Source: Litsea cubeba (taxonomy: Eukaryota > Streptophyta > Magnoliopsida > Laurales > Lauraceae). Taken from it: a stretch of DNA of 64,000 nucleotides. Where the stretch lies: positions 38,594,428 to 38,658,427 of the forward strand of contig CM022951.1 of NCBI GenBank assembly GCA_012931725.1. Direction: 5' to 3'. The notes below the pieces were generated by a model. It was given only the letters and a program-made list of their open reading frames with translations, made no database searches and was not told the origin of the DNA. The translations under genes and the position numbers were made by a program. This document shows positions 41,604 to 55,000 of this stretch, piece after piece (within the stretch, counting starts at the first letter, position 1; each line of letters starts with the position of its first letter).

Positions 41604-44557
41604 TTCTCTCTGCGCTTCAATCTCTGTCTATCTCTCTGCCCTAAATCCAAGCCAGAACCAAGATCCCGTCGACGATCCTCTACAAGACAATAGAGAAATC
41701 CGTCCCAGTCTCCTCCAAGGAATATATATACATTCCTTCTAAATCTCTAGGGTTTTTATTTCCCATACATCCAAACGTGTCTTAACTTTCAATTTCGTTC
41801 TACTATGTGCGCCTTTCTTCTTCAAGTCTTCTTCACCATCATTTCTGGTTTTTGGACTAGCGGCTGCTACTTGTGGATTGTTTGATTTAGGAATGAGTTT
41901 TAGGTTTTGAAGTAGCTTATTGTTTCTTGATTTTATGATGTTTTCCAATTAAAACAAGATTTTTTTTTGTTAGACTTCATGAAGGAGCTTTGATTGGAGA
42001 GATCTGTTGAGCAATGCTATTAATAGGGTTTTATCTTGATCTAGTTTGATTTGCCTCAGAGTATTTGATGTTTGCTTGCTTCTGTAACCGGATATTGTTC
42101 CGTCTTTTGGATTTTTTGTTGTTTGTGGATTTGAGCTATGTTGGAATTGGAAGAATTGAAGTAGGGCTCGCGGTTTATCGAAAGTAATGTGTTTTCTGTT
42201 TGTATCAACGAAGTAGATTGTGGTTGATATGTAGATTCTCTCTTATCAGCTCTCTGTAAGATCTTGTTGTGGTTAGAAGATTCGCCTATCTTTAGGGAAA
42301 GATAACAAATTTCTGCTAGAGATTAAACGGATGTACCAATTAACCATTAATTGAATGCCTACTGTGATTTGGTTAAGTCCTTAAAAGGTTTACTATCTTC
42401 TAATTTACCTCTTAAACAGGTTATTTTTTAACCAAATTGCCTTCTTTAGTTTTTTTTTTCAACTTTGAACTGATCTTTTTGTATGACTATTGGTTTTGCA
42501 GGAAATTTTAGTATTTGCCTATTAGTCTTCATGTCTTCATTCTATTTCTTCTTCAAAGTAGCGGTGATTGAAGAGGTTCGATCTCTTCCTCTTCTTTTTT
42601 TTATCTGTTGAAATTTCTTTCCATGTTTGTATTTTGGATTTTCTTTATTCTGAATTTGAACAATGGAGATCTTGATTTGAAATATTTTTTTTTAACTTTT
42701 GAACTTTGGATTGTTTACTCTAAATTTGGGCATTGGAGTATGGGATTGAAAATCTTGAAACCATATAAGGACTTGTGTAACTTGCATAAATGGTTTGGAA
42801 AACAAGGATCAATAAACCCAATAGGTTTAGTCATGTATATTTCTTCCTGTAAGATTCCATGAAGAAAGGCGTTGGTCTGAGTCAGACATCTTTACAGGAC
42901 ATCTTCCTGTAGGTATTAGCTATGATGCAAACATCTTTATGTGTTACATGTAAGAAACCATATGCCAACCCAAATAGTTTCCTAATCTAGCATGGTGATC
43001 ATTTAAACATAAGTCATTTAAACCATCCAAATTGGATCAGTTGTCTTGTCTATCATATTGATTTCCCATTATACCATTTGGTATTAGTTCATGTTTACTT
43101 TGTTCTTTTCAACTCCTTTTCTCATTTCAAAGATTTTGAAATAACACAAGCAATCATCCACATTCATCAGGAAACACACATAAACTGAGGTAATGTTTGC
43201 AATGGAATGATGGGAACCAATTAAATTTCTAGAGATAGGATACATTTCATACAGAGGGCCCAAAACTAATTTATACGAAAATCTTACCAGCTACTCTTTA
43301 GAGATGACATGCATCGATCGCCCATGGCTTTATTTCTTAGGTCGCCCATGGTTCTGTTTCTTTGGACAAGATTCTTCAACTCCTCCATTTCCCTATGGAA
43401 TTCAATAAGCAGAACAAATAGCTCCTGAATCTTTAGGTCTGCTTGATAGCAAGAACTTTCATTTTTCATGTAGGGAGATATCAAACTCCGCAAGTTTCTG
43501 GCACCGATAATGGTGGGAAATGAAACATTGTGGGATTCCCTTGACAAAAAAGAAGAAGAAAAAAAAAAGAAAAAAAAAATGAAAGAATAGATATCACAAC
43601 ACTGTCAAGCCATTGCATCTTTGTCTTGTATTCTTAGAAGAGAGGCCTTCATCGGTAGCCTTTCTTTTATTGTTGCTGCTGCTGCTGCTCCTTTTTTTAT
43701 TTACCCTTTAATAAATAGGGTCTAAGTCTGTTTACGTCTGATAGCCTTACTGGTTTAAGAAGAAATTCTTCTGCTCCATCTTCTAAGCATTTGTTTAATA
43801 AACCATTAAAGCATTTTAGTTAGAATCCAAGAGCAATTTGTTTATACTTTTTTATTATTAGTTTCCAATCCAAGTGAGATGATTTCATGCTTTACATTCA
43901 AATTGGAGATATGGCGGGATAGTCCATGGTCTGAATTGCTCATCAGTTGGGTCTCACTTTGGATATAAACACTGCACAGATCATCCTGATCTGATGCATA
44001 GTTACCTAGTCGATCACTTTATTACATGTGTTGTTGTTGAAAGCAATAGGTGGGTCCCATTGAAATCCCATTGGGAGATTCTGGTGACGTCAAGATCTGG
44101 TCCTTTCTCATTTTTCTTGTGGGAAATGAAATCATGTGCTATTACCATATCCTGAACAGGTGGGAGTCTCAGATGTGAGGCAAATTTACTTGATTGCCTA
44201 AAGATCTGTTTCACATGGCATCATCTCATGACACCATTTGGGAGTTGAAACCATTACATGCATGCATATATAGGTACACCCACCACATGCTGCATAAGGC
44301 ATCCTTTCCACTGTTAGGTTCATCTATTCTGTTACCTTCACCTGTAACAACAATATTTGGTTGGACCAAATCTCAACTTACATGACCCCCAAATCTCCAC
44401 TTACAATTGAATGGAGAATGTTGGGTTTGATTACCTTATTATCATCACAAAAAGAAGAATCATCACAAATACATCGGCATGAAAGCTTTGATTATCAACA
44501 TATTTCTAATCAATACATAATACTCATATTTGTTCTTCTTGTGGTAGGGAGTTAAAT
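41604..44557 (+). other. CACTA leader/intron sequence upstream of the transposase
   Basis: It starts with a second copy of the leader block (CAAGATCCCGTCGACGATCC at about 41660). The rest is T-rich and AT-rich with no convincing coding frame on plus, so it is probably 5' leader and intron sequence of the TNP2 transcript. A short TGC microsatellite lies near 43672-43690. Confidence 0.5.
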
Positions 44558-47500
44558 ATGGATAAAAGTTGTATGCAGCTTCCGGGTAGACATTTACCTG
44601 CTCACATGAAAGGAGTTAAAGACTTTATTGAGTATGCACGTGATTATGCGGATAAAGGCAATAGGATAAAATGTCCATGTAACAAGTGCAACAATAGATA
44701 TTTCAAACCCATCAATATGGCTAAAGCACATTTGGAGGAAAATGGAATAGATAAGACTTATACCCGGTGGGTGTTTCATGGTGAAGATTTTGAGAAGATG
44801 AGTGACAATGAAGACGATGATGGTGATGGTGGTGTAGAGAAATGCTGCGATGGGTTGCAGGAAATGTTAGCAGACGTATGTGCGGGAAGCATGAGATGAA
44901 TATTAATGTGGAAAATATACCACAAGGGGAAGCATCTAGTAGTCATGGTCCTAGTGTAGCAGATGAGGATCCACAACCATCTGATGCGATGTCAAATGAC
45001 TTGGATCCACAACCATTTGATGCGATGTTAAATGATTTGCATCTTCCACTATATCCAGAGTGTAAGAAGTTTTCAAAATTGGAATTCCTTGTGAGGTTGA
45101 TGCATGTAAAAATAATCAACCATTGGTGTAACAAATCATTTGATATGAATCTTCAATTGATTAAAGTGGCATTGCCTACTGGTGAGACGCTTCCCAAATC
45201 ATATTACGAGGCTAAGAAGTACATGTGGGACCTGGGTCTTGGCTACATTCCTATACATGCATGCAAATATGATTGTGCACTCTTTTGGAGGGAGCACAAA
45301 CATAAAACAAATTGTCCAGAATGTGGTGAGCCGAGGTATAAACTTATTGAATAAGGGTAAGAAGATTCCTCAAAAAGTTTTACGGTATTTTCTGCTGAAG
45401 CCTAGACCGCAGAGGTTGTTTATATCAAGAAAGACAACTGAAGATATGAGATGACACAAGGAAAAGCGAGTTGGGGAGAAAACTGTATATAGGGATCCGG
45501 CAGATAGTCAAGCTTGGGAGGAATTTGACAAGGGCTATCCGTGGTTTGCGAAAGATCCTCGTAATGTCCGTCTTGGCCTCGCGAGCGATGGGTTCAATCC
45601 CTTTGGGGACATGAGCACTTCCTATAGCATGTGGCCTGTGATGCTTATTCCATATAATTTGCCACCTTGGAAATGTATGAAAGAACCCTTCCTTTTCATG
45701 TCATTACTTCTTCCTGGACCAAAAGCACCCGGAAATGACATCGATGTGTACCTAGCACCATTGATAGATGAATTGAAGGAACTATGGGAAAATGGCATAG
45801 AGACTTTTGATATAGTGACAAGAAAGAAATTCAAATTGCATGCAGCACTTTTATGGACTATTAATGGTTTTCCTACATATGGAAACTTGTCTGGTTGGAG
45901 TACAAAGGGGTACATGGCATGTCCAATTTGCAACAAGGATGCATGTTCAATGTATTTAAAGCATGGATGAAAGCTATGTTTCATGTGCCACCGTTGTTTC
46001 CTGCCGCCCAGGTATGCTTGGCGAAGCCGTTACAATGATCAGTTTGATGGTAATATTGAGTGCCGGTCAAAACCTAAGAAGTTATCTGGGGATGAAGTTT
46101 CCGCACAATTTGAACGTGTCCAACCTAACAAATTTGGCAAGGCACCAAACAATAAGAAGAGGAAACATACTGAGATGGAGTTAAATTGGACAAAAAAGAG
46201 CATATTTTTTGAATTATCGTATTGGCGAGCACTAAGGCTTCGACATAATCTGGATGTGATGCACATAGAAAAGAACATTTGTGATAATGTGTTAGGAACA
46301 TTGTTGAATCTAGATGGGAAAACAAAAGACACTGTGAAAGCTCGCATGGATTTAGAGGCAATTGGTATACGAAAGGAATTACAATTAATCCTGAACGGTG
46401 ATAAAGTAATGGTGCCACCTGCATGCTATACACTTTCTGTTGCAGAGAAAAAGAGGTTTTGTGAATAGTTTAAATCGGTTAAGTTCCCAGGCAGATATGC
46501 ATCTAATATATCTTGATGTGTAAACACTACAGATGGTAAAATATCAAGATTGAACAGTCATCACTGTCACGTCCTTTTACAATGACTTCTCCCGGTTGTA
46601 ATACATGGATATTTGAATGATGATGTTTGTATCCCATTGATTGAGTTGGGTATTTTCTTTAACGAGTTGTGTAGCAAGACATTAAAGTTGCAGGTGTTAG
46701 AGAAGATGGAAAGGGACATTGCCATAATACTTTGTAAGCTGGAACGAATATTTCCACCGACATTCTTTGATGTCATGGTTCACTTAGCAGTTCATTTGCC
46801 ATATGAGGCAAAAATCGGTGGACCTATGCAGTACCGATGGATGTATCCTATTGAAAGGTGTTGTGTATAAGTTATTAATTTTTATATGATGTCTTTATGA
46901 ATGTAATTTATTACTTTTTTATTTAGTAACTATAAAATTATAAATAGATTCTTGCACACTCTAAAGCAATATGTGCGTAACAAAGCACGTCCAGAAGGAT
47001 CAATTGCATAATCATATTTTGACGGTGAATGCCTCTCATTTTGTTCTATGTATCTCGAAGGAATAGAAACAAAATTCAACCGTGAAGAACGGAATTATGA
47101 TGGAGGTCAGGGGCAATCATGCGAAGGGCTTCATGTTTTTGGACAAATTGTCTGACCATTAGGATCTGGATCATTTGAGATTTGGATATAGTGAAGTATA
47201 ACAAAATTCGATATTACGTGCTAAATAATTCCGAGGAAATTGCGTCATATCATGAGTAAGTGAACTCTGTACCTATAATATAATTGCATATGAGGTATTT
47301 GTATATTAAATCTTGCATTCGTATTATAATGGTATATACTTCTTATATAGGGAGCACAAGTTACAGCTTCAAGGGGAAAGCATACACAATGTCCAACAGA
47401 GACATCAAAGCCAATTTGCTAAATGGTTTCAAAATCGTGTAAGTGTTCATGCATATAAAGTGCTTAAATTATATGTAATTCAAAATATTTACTGAATTTT

Positions 47501-48349
47501 AGTATTTCATATACTTTTTATCAATAGATGCAACTCTTGCACCAACAGAAATCACCCGAAGCTACTGATGATTTATATTCATTGGCATGTGGTCCTGATA
47601 AACGAGTGACGCAGTACATAGGCTGCATCGTTAATGAGATTAGGTTTCACTCAAAGGAACGTGAAAAGAATCATCAAACTCAAAATAGTGGTGTTGTTGT
47701 GAAAGTGTATGAAGGTGATAAGGAGATTCAATATTATGGGATATTAACAAACATCATTGAATTGGATTATTGCTTTAAAAAATGAGTTATAATGTTCAAG
47801 TGTGATTGGTGGGATGTTGGTAATAAAAAGACAGGAATTCATACGGATGCATACTTCACAAGCATTAATGTATCTCGAACGTGCTATACAAATGATCCTT
47901 ATGTGCTAGCGTCTCAAGCCATACAAGTCTTTTATCTCAAGGACGCCAAACTTAGAGGTGATTGGCAAGTTGTCCAAATGGTAAAGCAGAGAAGTGTCTA
48001 TGATGTTTTAGAGGTTGAGGAGGAAGAGATAGATTCGATTGGGGGTGATGCATTCCAACAAGAGGAGCAATTAGAAGTTGATGGGACTGTTCGACATCAT
48101 CAAACTCCTGAATTAATGGATGATGAAGAAAATGATGAGGAAGTTGAACCCTTGTCTCTAGATAGGACGGACGTTGATGCATATGAAGTTGATGCTAATG
48201 TTGTGGTCATCAACGTGGAGTCTGATCAGACAGATGCCAGTTTCATTAATGATGATGAAAGTGATGCAGAAGATGATACTTTGATGGACTATTATAGTGA
48301 TGAAGAAGAACAAATGCCGACCGACGATGATACTGACATAGATTCTTAA
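44558..48349 (+). pseudogene. CACTA TNP2-type transposase, decayed
   Basis: Homology is continuous across frames and stops. The transposase-associated zinc-finger domain starts at 44558 (MDKSCMQLPGRHL, CPCNKCNN). The tnp2 transposase runs from about 45040 to 46490, with NPFGDMSTSYSMWP, LLLPGPKAPGNDIDVYLAPL, NLSGWSTKGYMACP and LRHNLDVMHIEKNI. DUF4218-like sequence spans about 46490-46865 (LCKLERIFPPTFFDVMVHLA, YRWMYPIER) and continues after a short intron at about 46950. A DUF4216-like part follows at about 47690-48000 (FKCDWWDVGN), with a long acidic tail to 48349. Breaks include frameshifts near 44890 and 45350 and stops at about 45450, 45968, 46466, 46512 and 47783. Several stops are TGA where the family has Arg or Trp, consistent with C-to-T decay. 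Exact introns were not resolved. Confidence 0.88.
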
Positions 48350-48893
48350 TTTTATTTCATTTTATTTTATACAATAAAGCATTATGTTCCAAAAGTCTTT
48401 GAGTATATTCACAAGTATAGCTGATGCCTTATTATGTTGGGCATTTTGATATATGGTCATTGTTAGCATTATTATTATTATTATTATCATTGAAGATTTT
48501 GTTACCTTGATTTGCTATGAAGTTTCAGATGTTATAGTTTATATTTATTTGTTTATTTGATAAATAATGTATATTTATTTACATATTGTCTTTGTGGATA
48601 TTTAATGCATATCTTTGCTTTGGTATTTCTGATTCTTGTGACCTTTGGATAGTTGAATGTGAGTTTCCAAAGAAAGGTGACAAATGTGAGTTTCCAAAAA
48701 TGTTCCAAAAAAATGTGAGTGTTCAAGGATTATTTAACCCTAAATTATTTTATATTCACTCTATCTTTCTCGATTCATCATCTCTTTGATGTTGGTCTGA
48801 TCAGATTGGTTTTGGATGCTCATGCTCTGTTTTTTGCTATTATTCACAAGGTATCTATATATATACACTTAAACATGCACTTCCAAGTATATT

Positions 48894-48943
<50 letters not shown>
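48350..48943 (+). other. downstream of TNP2, ending in a CT microsatellite
   Basis: AT-rich sequence with no gene. It ends in (CT) repeats at 48899-48943. A block with GATTCATCATCTCTTTGATG before the microsatellite recurs at 50958 and 51000, so a short tandem duplication existed here before the solo LTR inserted. Confidence 0.7.
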
Positions 48944-48946
<3 letters not shown>

Positions 48947-48948
48947 TC

Positions 48949-50957
48949 TGTTGGGATTGGTGCATGCCCTAAAGCCCACTAGCTGCACTCTCATCTTTTG
49001 TTACTGGATATTTACTGGTTATTTAATGGAATGACTCTTTTCTGCTTAAACATGTATATATGTATGGTTGTGTAAGGCCCATTGTTTATAGTAAATGAAT
49101 TAGGTGTGTAGTGTCTACACACAGATAGGTCTAATTCATGGACACTGGAAACAACACATTTGTTCATAAATGAGAGATGGAGCTGGGCACTTCATCTTGG
49201 TATAAGTTATAATGAGAGACTCTCATGTATTCAGGGTGACTTACCTAAGTCATGGGAGGGCTTTCCTAGATTTATCTCATTAGTGCATATACAATGCATT
49301 GAACAGGACCATGGTAGGTGTGATCTCTAAAATAGTACTATCACCGAGAGAGATCAAGTCACCTCATGCTACTGAGTGACCAGTGCCCTTAATCTTGAGC
49401 ATTTGTGGATGAACTGACGAAGTCAAGTTCTTGTGCTTTAATTTACTATGGGTGAGATTCTTTTCATGGGTCAACAGCTCTGTGTTTTGGGTACTCGGAC
49501 TTGATCAGTTGGGACGTGCAGATGCAATAAAGAATCTATGCCATCTGATGATGGAATGATCGTCCCCTTAGAATTATCCGATTAATCATCAAAATCTAAG
49601 ATCTTAGTATATGGATGTTCCATATGGATATTGAACTTGTGGGTCGCTCCCTAGACCAAGAGAATGATATCCGAATGATGATTATGTTAAGGATATGAAG
49701 TTCTAAGGTTTAGATGTAATTGGGAAGGTTGATAGTACATGTGATAACCTGACTCGATTATGGATGTTACATAGAGGGGCATTCAGGTTATTACACTTGC
49801 TAGGTCGAAGACAACCGTCATTTTATGACGAGTTTATTATATTATATATTTGTCCTTGGAGTTCAACCATAACTCTTTAGTGGAATGAGTTAAGGTTAAA
49901 ATGGTCTTTATGTTGCTATGGGTTTAACATGGACATTTTGGTCATTTTGGGAGCCAATGGCAAATATGTCTTTTGGTCATTCTCTATTCACTTTTCAAGA
50001 TTGGCATGGTTTCCTAAAATGTTTAGATGACATTTGGATGAATTATTTTAGTGGAAAAATAATTTTGAGTTTAAATTCAAATAGGCCTTTGATGGCATAC
50101 ATGAATTTAATTCTAGAAAAATTGTTTGTGGGCCATGGTGTGCATTAGTATGTGGGACGTCCATAATGGGATTTCCATGGGTAAGGTTTTCAATTTTGAG
50201 TAGGTTTCTCTACTTGGAAGGTTGAACTCCTCTTTGGATTAGTATTCCCATAAGAATGTTTCCTTTTTGGATTAGAAACTTAAATTAATAAGTGTTGTAC
50301 AACTAGGATTACTAATTGCATGGGAAGTTCCTTAGTTTCCTTTTCTAATTGGAGTGTTTCTAAAAGGAAATAAATCTTTCGATTATACTTTCCTTTTAGG
50401 ACATCTATGAGAATTAGAAGAGATAAACTTTTAGAAAAGCTTTACAAAGTTTCTATAAAAGGAAGAGATACCTTCATCTTGGACGTCCAACACTAATAGA
50501 GCATAATAGGAGTCCCACATGTCCAGCCCTTTCGATGTTTTCTTCTTCATTGAAGAGAGATTAAGGTCTGAGATTTTTCCTTAGAAAAATAGTTCTCAAT
50601 TCCTAGATTAAGATCCCACCATCTTAACCAATCAGATTTGGAAGTGAGATAAAGAAGAAGATCAAAGGCAATACTACTGCAGAAAATTCCAGCAACTTGT
50701 TTGCTAGTTGCAAGTCTGAGTTCGGGTTTTTAGATCTATTTTTTCAGAGATTTGAAGTCCATAAATCTTCGAGGTAATAGTCTTCTTCATTTTCCTTTAA
50801 TTATACACTTGTTGGTCATGAATTCATGGAGTTCTCATGCGATCACTATGGCTGATTTATGCTGCCCAAATCAGATTTTTTAAAATCTGTCATGTTATAA
50901 ATTAGCCATGAATGTCTTCTGCTAGTGAATTTCAGATCTGAATCGCAATTTCTTTCA
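48949..50957 (+). mobile_element. solo LTR, 2009 bp, target duplication GATTC
   Basis: The edges are TGTTGGGATTGGTGC and ...ATTTCTTTCA, flanked by GATTC at 48944-48948 and 50958-50962. No PBS, polypurine tract or coding domain is inside. A TATA box TCTATAAAAGGAAG at 50452-50465, about 500 bp before the right end, supports plus orientation. Removing it restores a continuous CT-rich tandem repeat. The parent family is probably an LTR retrotransposon not otherwise present here, and I do not assign it. Confidence 0.8.
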
Positions 50958-50962
50958 GATTC

Positions 50963-52456
50963 ATCATCTCTTTGATGTTGGTCTGATCTCTCTCTCTCTC
51001 GATTCATCATCTCTTTGATGTTGGTCTGATCTGATTGGTTTTGGATGCTCATGCTCTGTTTTTCATTATTATTAAGACAGAAGGATTAATTGATTTGTTA
51101 AAAACTTTTTTTTTCTCCTTATCCAATGAATCATTATATTGTTGAAACGAGCTAGGAAGGCTGAAGAGATTATTATTTGATTCTGGAACCTATGAACACA
51201 CCCAATATACATAAAAGAAGGAAAATAGAACAGCACAGGTCCTCCTCTTTCATAATCCACAGGTCCTCTTTCATAATAAAAAAAAATTTGGAAGAAACTC
51301 AAATGTAGAAAAATAAAATAGTGTTTTCTCTCTTCTTCTCTCTTCCCTTCACTTTCTTTATTAGTGAAACTTCATACCATGTTCTGTGGATGTACCCAAC
51401 ATCCACCAATCCAAATAAGAATAATTGCAGTCAATCCACACCTTCTAAATTATGAGCCACACCATGGATGAGTAGAGCCACTACTCATTCACTGGTACTT
51501 TTGATTTTTACTATTCAGGTTTGATCCCCAACTGCATCCCTAGGATGAAGAGAAATGACCAGGTGTATCCCCACTAGATCTCTATAGTTGACTCATTATC
51601 TCAATCGAAAAGATTATATTTAACATTGGATTGAACAGTGCAGCCTGTGCAGGTGGATTGATTAACTACCCCATCTAAACATTACCATCTAAATCTTGGC
51701 ATGACCCATTTGCTGAGGATAATTCATCCAACCGTTCAAATTAACCTTAATGGCCCCCACACCAGAGATCTCTCCTGGATTCAACTCCATTTTCTGATTT
51801 GTCCAGGTACATGGGATCATTGCTCTAATAAAAACAAAGAAATATATACTTTCTTTTCTCTTAAAAAAGGAGAAATTGAAAAAAGATGAAGATAATTTAT
51901 GTTTGAAGCAATATATGGGTATCTTCCTTGTTAATGTTGAGTGCATCTTGGGAAAGAAAACAAAATGACGTTTGACCAGATTTTTTCTTCCTATCAAATG
52001 CCGGTTTAAACATTGTTTGATGGTTTATGTGATTCTAGTCTTTGGCATGTACGAATTCTAGTTTTCAATTCCTTTCTTTTTTTTTCTAGTTATTGTTGAT
52101 TGAATTTTCTAACCCCTATCACACTCGTAGACATAGTTCATGTCCATTATGTTAAATATAGTAGGTCAGTCATGGGTCTCTCGTATGAACCTGGAGTGAG
52201 GCAGTGGGAGGTTCAACTGTGGTTGATGGGGCTCGGTGTGTGTCAGTGCCATGTGGAAGATGGTGGTGGGCTTTTGTAGTTAGATGAAGAAGATGATCAG
52301 CATGGGTTGTATTGAGGGCAACAAGTGTTTGATTGATTGTATTTGAGTAATGTATTTAACACAATTATTACTTGAGTATTGTTTTATTTGTGCCTTGGGA
52401 GCTTTTAGTGTGTTTCCTTTCTATATGTGCTGTAATACAAAGGCAACCTCTTGTTT
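50963..52456 (+). other. CACTA intergenic sequence
   Basis: No convincing coding frame. The segment 51928-52047 (containing TGTTGAGTGCATCTTGGGAA) recurs at 57603-57723 on the other side of the gag-only element, with several differences, as does CTTTCTATATGTGCTGTAA (52418 and 57452). An internal duplication therefore predates that insertion. Confidence 0.6.
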
Positions 52457-52461
52457 GTTGG

Positions 52462-53270
52462 TGTAGGTGCAAAAAATAATGACCCACAATAATGGGGGGT
52501 GCCTTAGAGGACTTACCCAAGTGAGATTAGGGACACCGATGCCTGCGCCTGGAGCCTGAGAAAAGGAAGAAGAAACGTAGGTCAGAGGACCCTGGCCTGG
52601 GCGGCGCAAGGCTCTCCGATGCCTAAGTTAGTGTATGAACTAAGCAGAGGGAGGAGATTTTTGGGGAAGAATATGGCATACCAGAGTGGTAATGGCGTTC
52701 CTCCGTTCCTCTGGAGCTGTAACTGCGTTTATGTAGAGGAAGAGGAGGCAAAGGAGTAGTTGGCTGTCTTGTCGTAGCCCATTTTGTCAGGTACTAGGGA
52801 GGCGCGATCTCATCGTAGCCTGTCTGGTCCCGTCGTAGCCTGTCTTGTCCCGTTAGGCCATATCCTGGCGCCTTGGGAGCTGTGGAGGGTGATATGTCAG
52901 GAGATACGGGCTATCCCCTTGCCTTGTCGCACGGGCCATAGCGTGCTTGAGCGTCCATGGGAGGACAGCTGTCAGTGCTCAGTACTTTCATCGATATGAG
53001 GCGCTTGGCCGGGATGCAGTGTCGTGCCGGGTGAGACCTGGCGGAGATGTAGGGCCATGGCACTGTTGCCGAAGTGGAAGGGCCTGGTACTGTCGCCGAG
53101 CTGGGCAGCCGAAGTGGGATGCTTTGGCCGGAGTGGATCCTGCCGATGTGAGGGGAGTTGAGCATAGGAAGCGTGGAGCACGAGACCACACTTGCCGGGA
53201 TGGGCTTGCTGATGCGAGGGCCCGGGATGGAGCACCTTGTCCAGGATTCTCTTGGGATTTTCCCCACACA
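52462..53270 (-). repeat. 3' LTR of the gag-only element, 809 bp
   Basis: Plus-strand edges TGTAGGTGCAAAA and ...TTTTCCCCACACA. Differences from the other LTR seen near 52731, 52893, 53219 and 53268. Confidence 0.92.
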
Positions 53271-53284
53271 AAGCCCCCCAGCTT
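53271..53284 (-). other. polypurine tract of the gag-only element
   Basis: On minus AGCTGGGGGGCTT runs into the TGTGTGGGG start of the 3' LTR, which fixes the element's orientation. Confidence 0.8.
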
Positions 53285-53873
53285 CTGAGCTCAATAGGCT
53301 GCTCTTTTGAGGTTAGAAGGTGAGTATCAAGGAAGACAACATTTGTGCCTCGGAGCTGCTCATAGTTTTGAGATGACTGGCTGGCAATGGACCGGAGCTG
53401 GAGGGTGCATTGTTGCTGAAAGCCAAGAGAGATGGCTCATTTATTTAGGAGTATCTTGCTACTGCTGCTGAGAAGGAGGCAAGCTGAGAAGGAGGTGAGC
53501 TATAGACTGGATGCTGCTGCTAAACCGGAGACTGGCACTGCTGCCGAGCCGGAGGAAGGATTTCCTGCCGTACTGGAGGCTGGCGCTGCTGTAAAGCTGC
53601 GAACTGGCATGAGGCCGAGGTGGAACCAGAGTAACTGCCAACCTAGAATCCGGCACTGATGCCGAGCTGAGGACTGTCATGAGGACGAGGAGGTGATACG
53701 GAACAGTCTCTACGGCAGTCTTGTCGAGCTGCCATTGGCCGAAGTGGCCAGCTTTTGGCCGAGACGAACTGCCTTGCGACAGTGGATCCAGAATCCCGCT
53801 GGTTGCGGAGATGTGAGCATGAGTTCGGCAACGGTCTTTGAGGGGTGTAAAAACCCTGACTTTAGGAATCCGG
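53285..53873. other. GC-rich degenerate repeat region
   Basis: Short motifs such as GCTGCCGAGC, GAGGCCGA and CCGAGCTG recur with variable spacing. No domain is recognised on either strand. Confidence 0.6.
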
Positions 53874-54613
53874 CCGAGTGTCTGAACTCGAGGCCTTCTC
53901 CATGGCCCAGGGCCCGGAGCTTTAGGAAACGACCGAGTCTGGACTCGAGGCCTTTTCCAGGGCGGTAGACCCAATCCGGCCGAGTGTCTGAACTCGAGGC
54001 CTTCTCCATGGCCCAGGGCCCGGAGCTTTAGGAAACGACCGAGTCTGGACTCGAGGCCTTTTCCAAGGCGGTAGACCCAATCCGGCCGAGTGTCTGAACT
54101 CGAGGCCTTCTCCACGGCCCAGGGCCCGGAGCTTTAGGAAACGACTGAGTCTGGACTCGAGGCCTTTTCTAGGGCGGTAGACCCAATCCGGCTGAGTGTC
54201 TGAACTCGAGGCCTTCTCCATGGCCCAGGGCCCGGAGCTTTAGGAAACGACCGAGTCTGGACTCGAGGCCTTTTCCAGGGCGGTAGACCCAATCCGGCCG
54301 AGTGTCTGAACTCGAGGCCTTCTCCATGGCCCAGGGCCCGGAGCTTTAGGAAACGACCGAGTCTGGACTCGAGGCCTTTTCCAGGGCGGTAGACCCAATC
54401 CGGCCGAGTGTCTGAACTCGAGGCCTTCTCCATGGCCCAGGGCCCGGAGCTTTAGGAAACGACCGAGTCTGGACTCGAGGCCTTTTCCAGGGCGGTAGAC
54501 CCAATCCGGCCGAGTGTCTGAACTCGAGGCCTTCTCCATGGCCCAGGGCCCGAAGCTTTAGGAAACGACCGAGTCTGGACTCGAGGCCTTTTCCAGGGCG
54601 GTAGACCCATGTG
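53874..54613. repeat. 106-bp tandem repeat, seven units
   Basis: Units begin CCGAGTGTCTGAACTCGAGG at 53874, 53980, 54086, 54192 (one change), 54298, 54404 and 54510. The period is exact. Each unit contains the short inverted pair GAACTCGAGG and GGACTCGAGG. Units are almost identical, and the array keeps an open frame on minus only because 106-bp shifts rotate the frame. Confidence 0.95.
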
Positions 54614-54740
54614 ACTTGCTTTTCTGGCATTCGCCGAGATGGAGAAGCCCGGGTGTACGAAACCGAGGGCAGTCTCGATGGCACTGGCCGAGACCAACAT
54701 GAGGCCGAACCTGTGAAGCGCGTAGCTAGCACGAGGGCGA

Positions 54741-55000
54741 TACCAACATGAGGTCGTCAAATGCGGTCGAGACCAGCATGAGGCCGAAACCAGCGTGAGG
54801 TGGAGACCAGCACGTGGACGGACCAGCATGAGGTCGTTAAATGCTGTCGAGACCAGCATGAGGCCGAAACCAGCGTGAGGTGGAGACCAGCACGTGGACG
54901 GACCAGCATGAGGTCGTTAAATGCGGTCGAGACCAGCATGAGGCCGAAACCAGCGTGAGGTGGAGACCAGCACGTGGACGGACCAGCATGAGGTCGTTTG
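54741..55000. repeat. 80-bp tandem repeat, about 3.3 units
   Basis: ACCARCATGAGGTCGTYAAATG starts at 54742, 54822 and 54902, with a partial copy at 54982. Within each unit GACCAGCATGAGG and ACCAGCGTGAGGTGG are themselves related. Confidence 0.93.

Noticed and set aside
43284..43547. 87-codon minus-strand frame with an Arg/Leu-rich helix-like part
   Set aside because: No recognisable domain, an isolated frame in T-rich sequence, and opposite to the CACTA genes. A short exon of something cannot be excluded, but support is too weak.
44558..48349. A functional host gene made from CACTA transposase
   Set aside because: Multiple stops and frameshifts across every domain make domestication of this copy very unlikely.
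53874..54613. CRISPR-like array
   Set aside because: Units of 106 bp are contiguous with no unique spacers, and the context is plant retroelement DNA.
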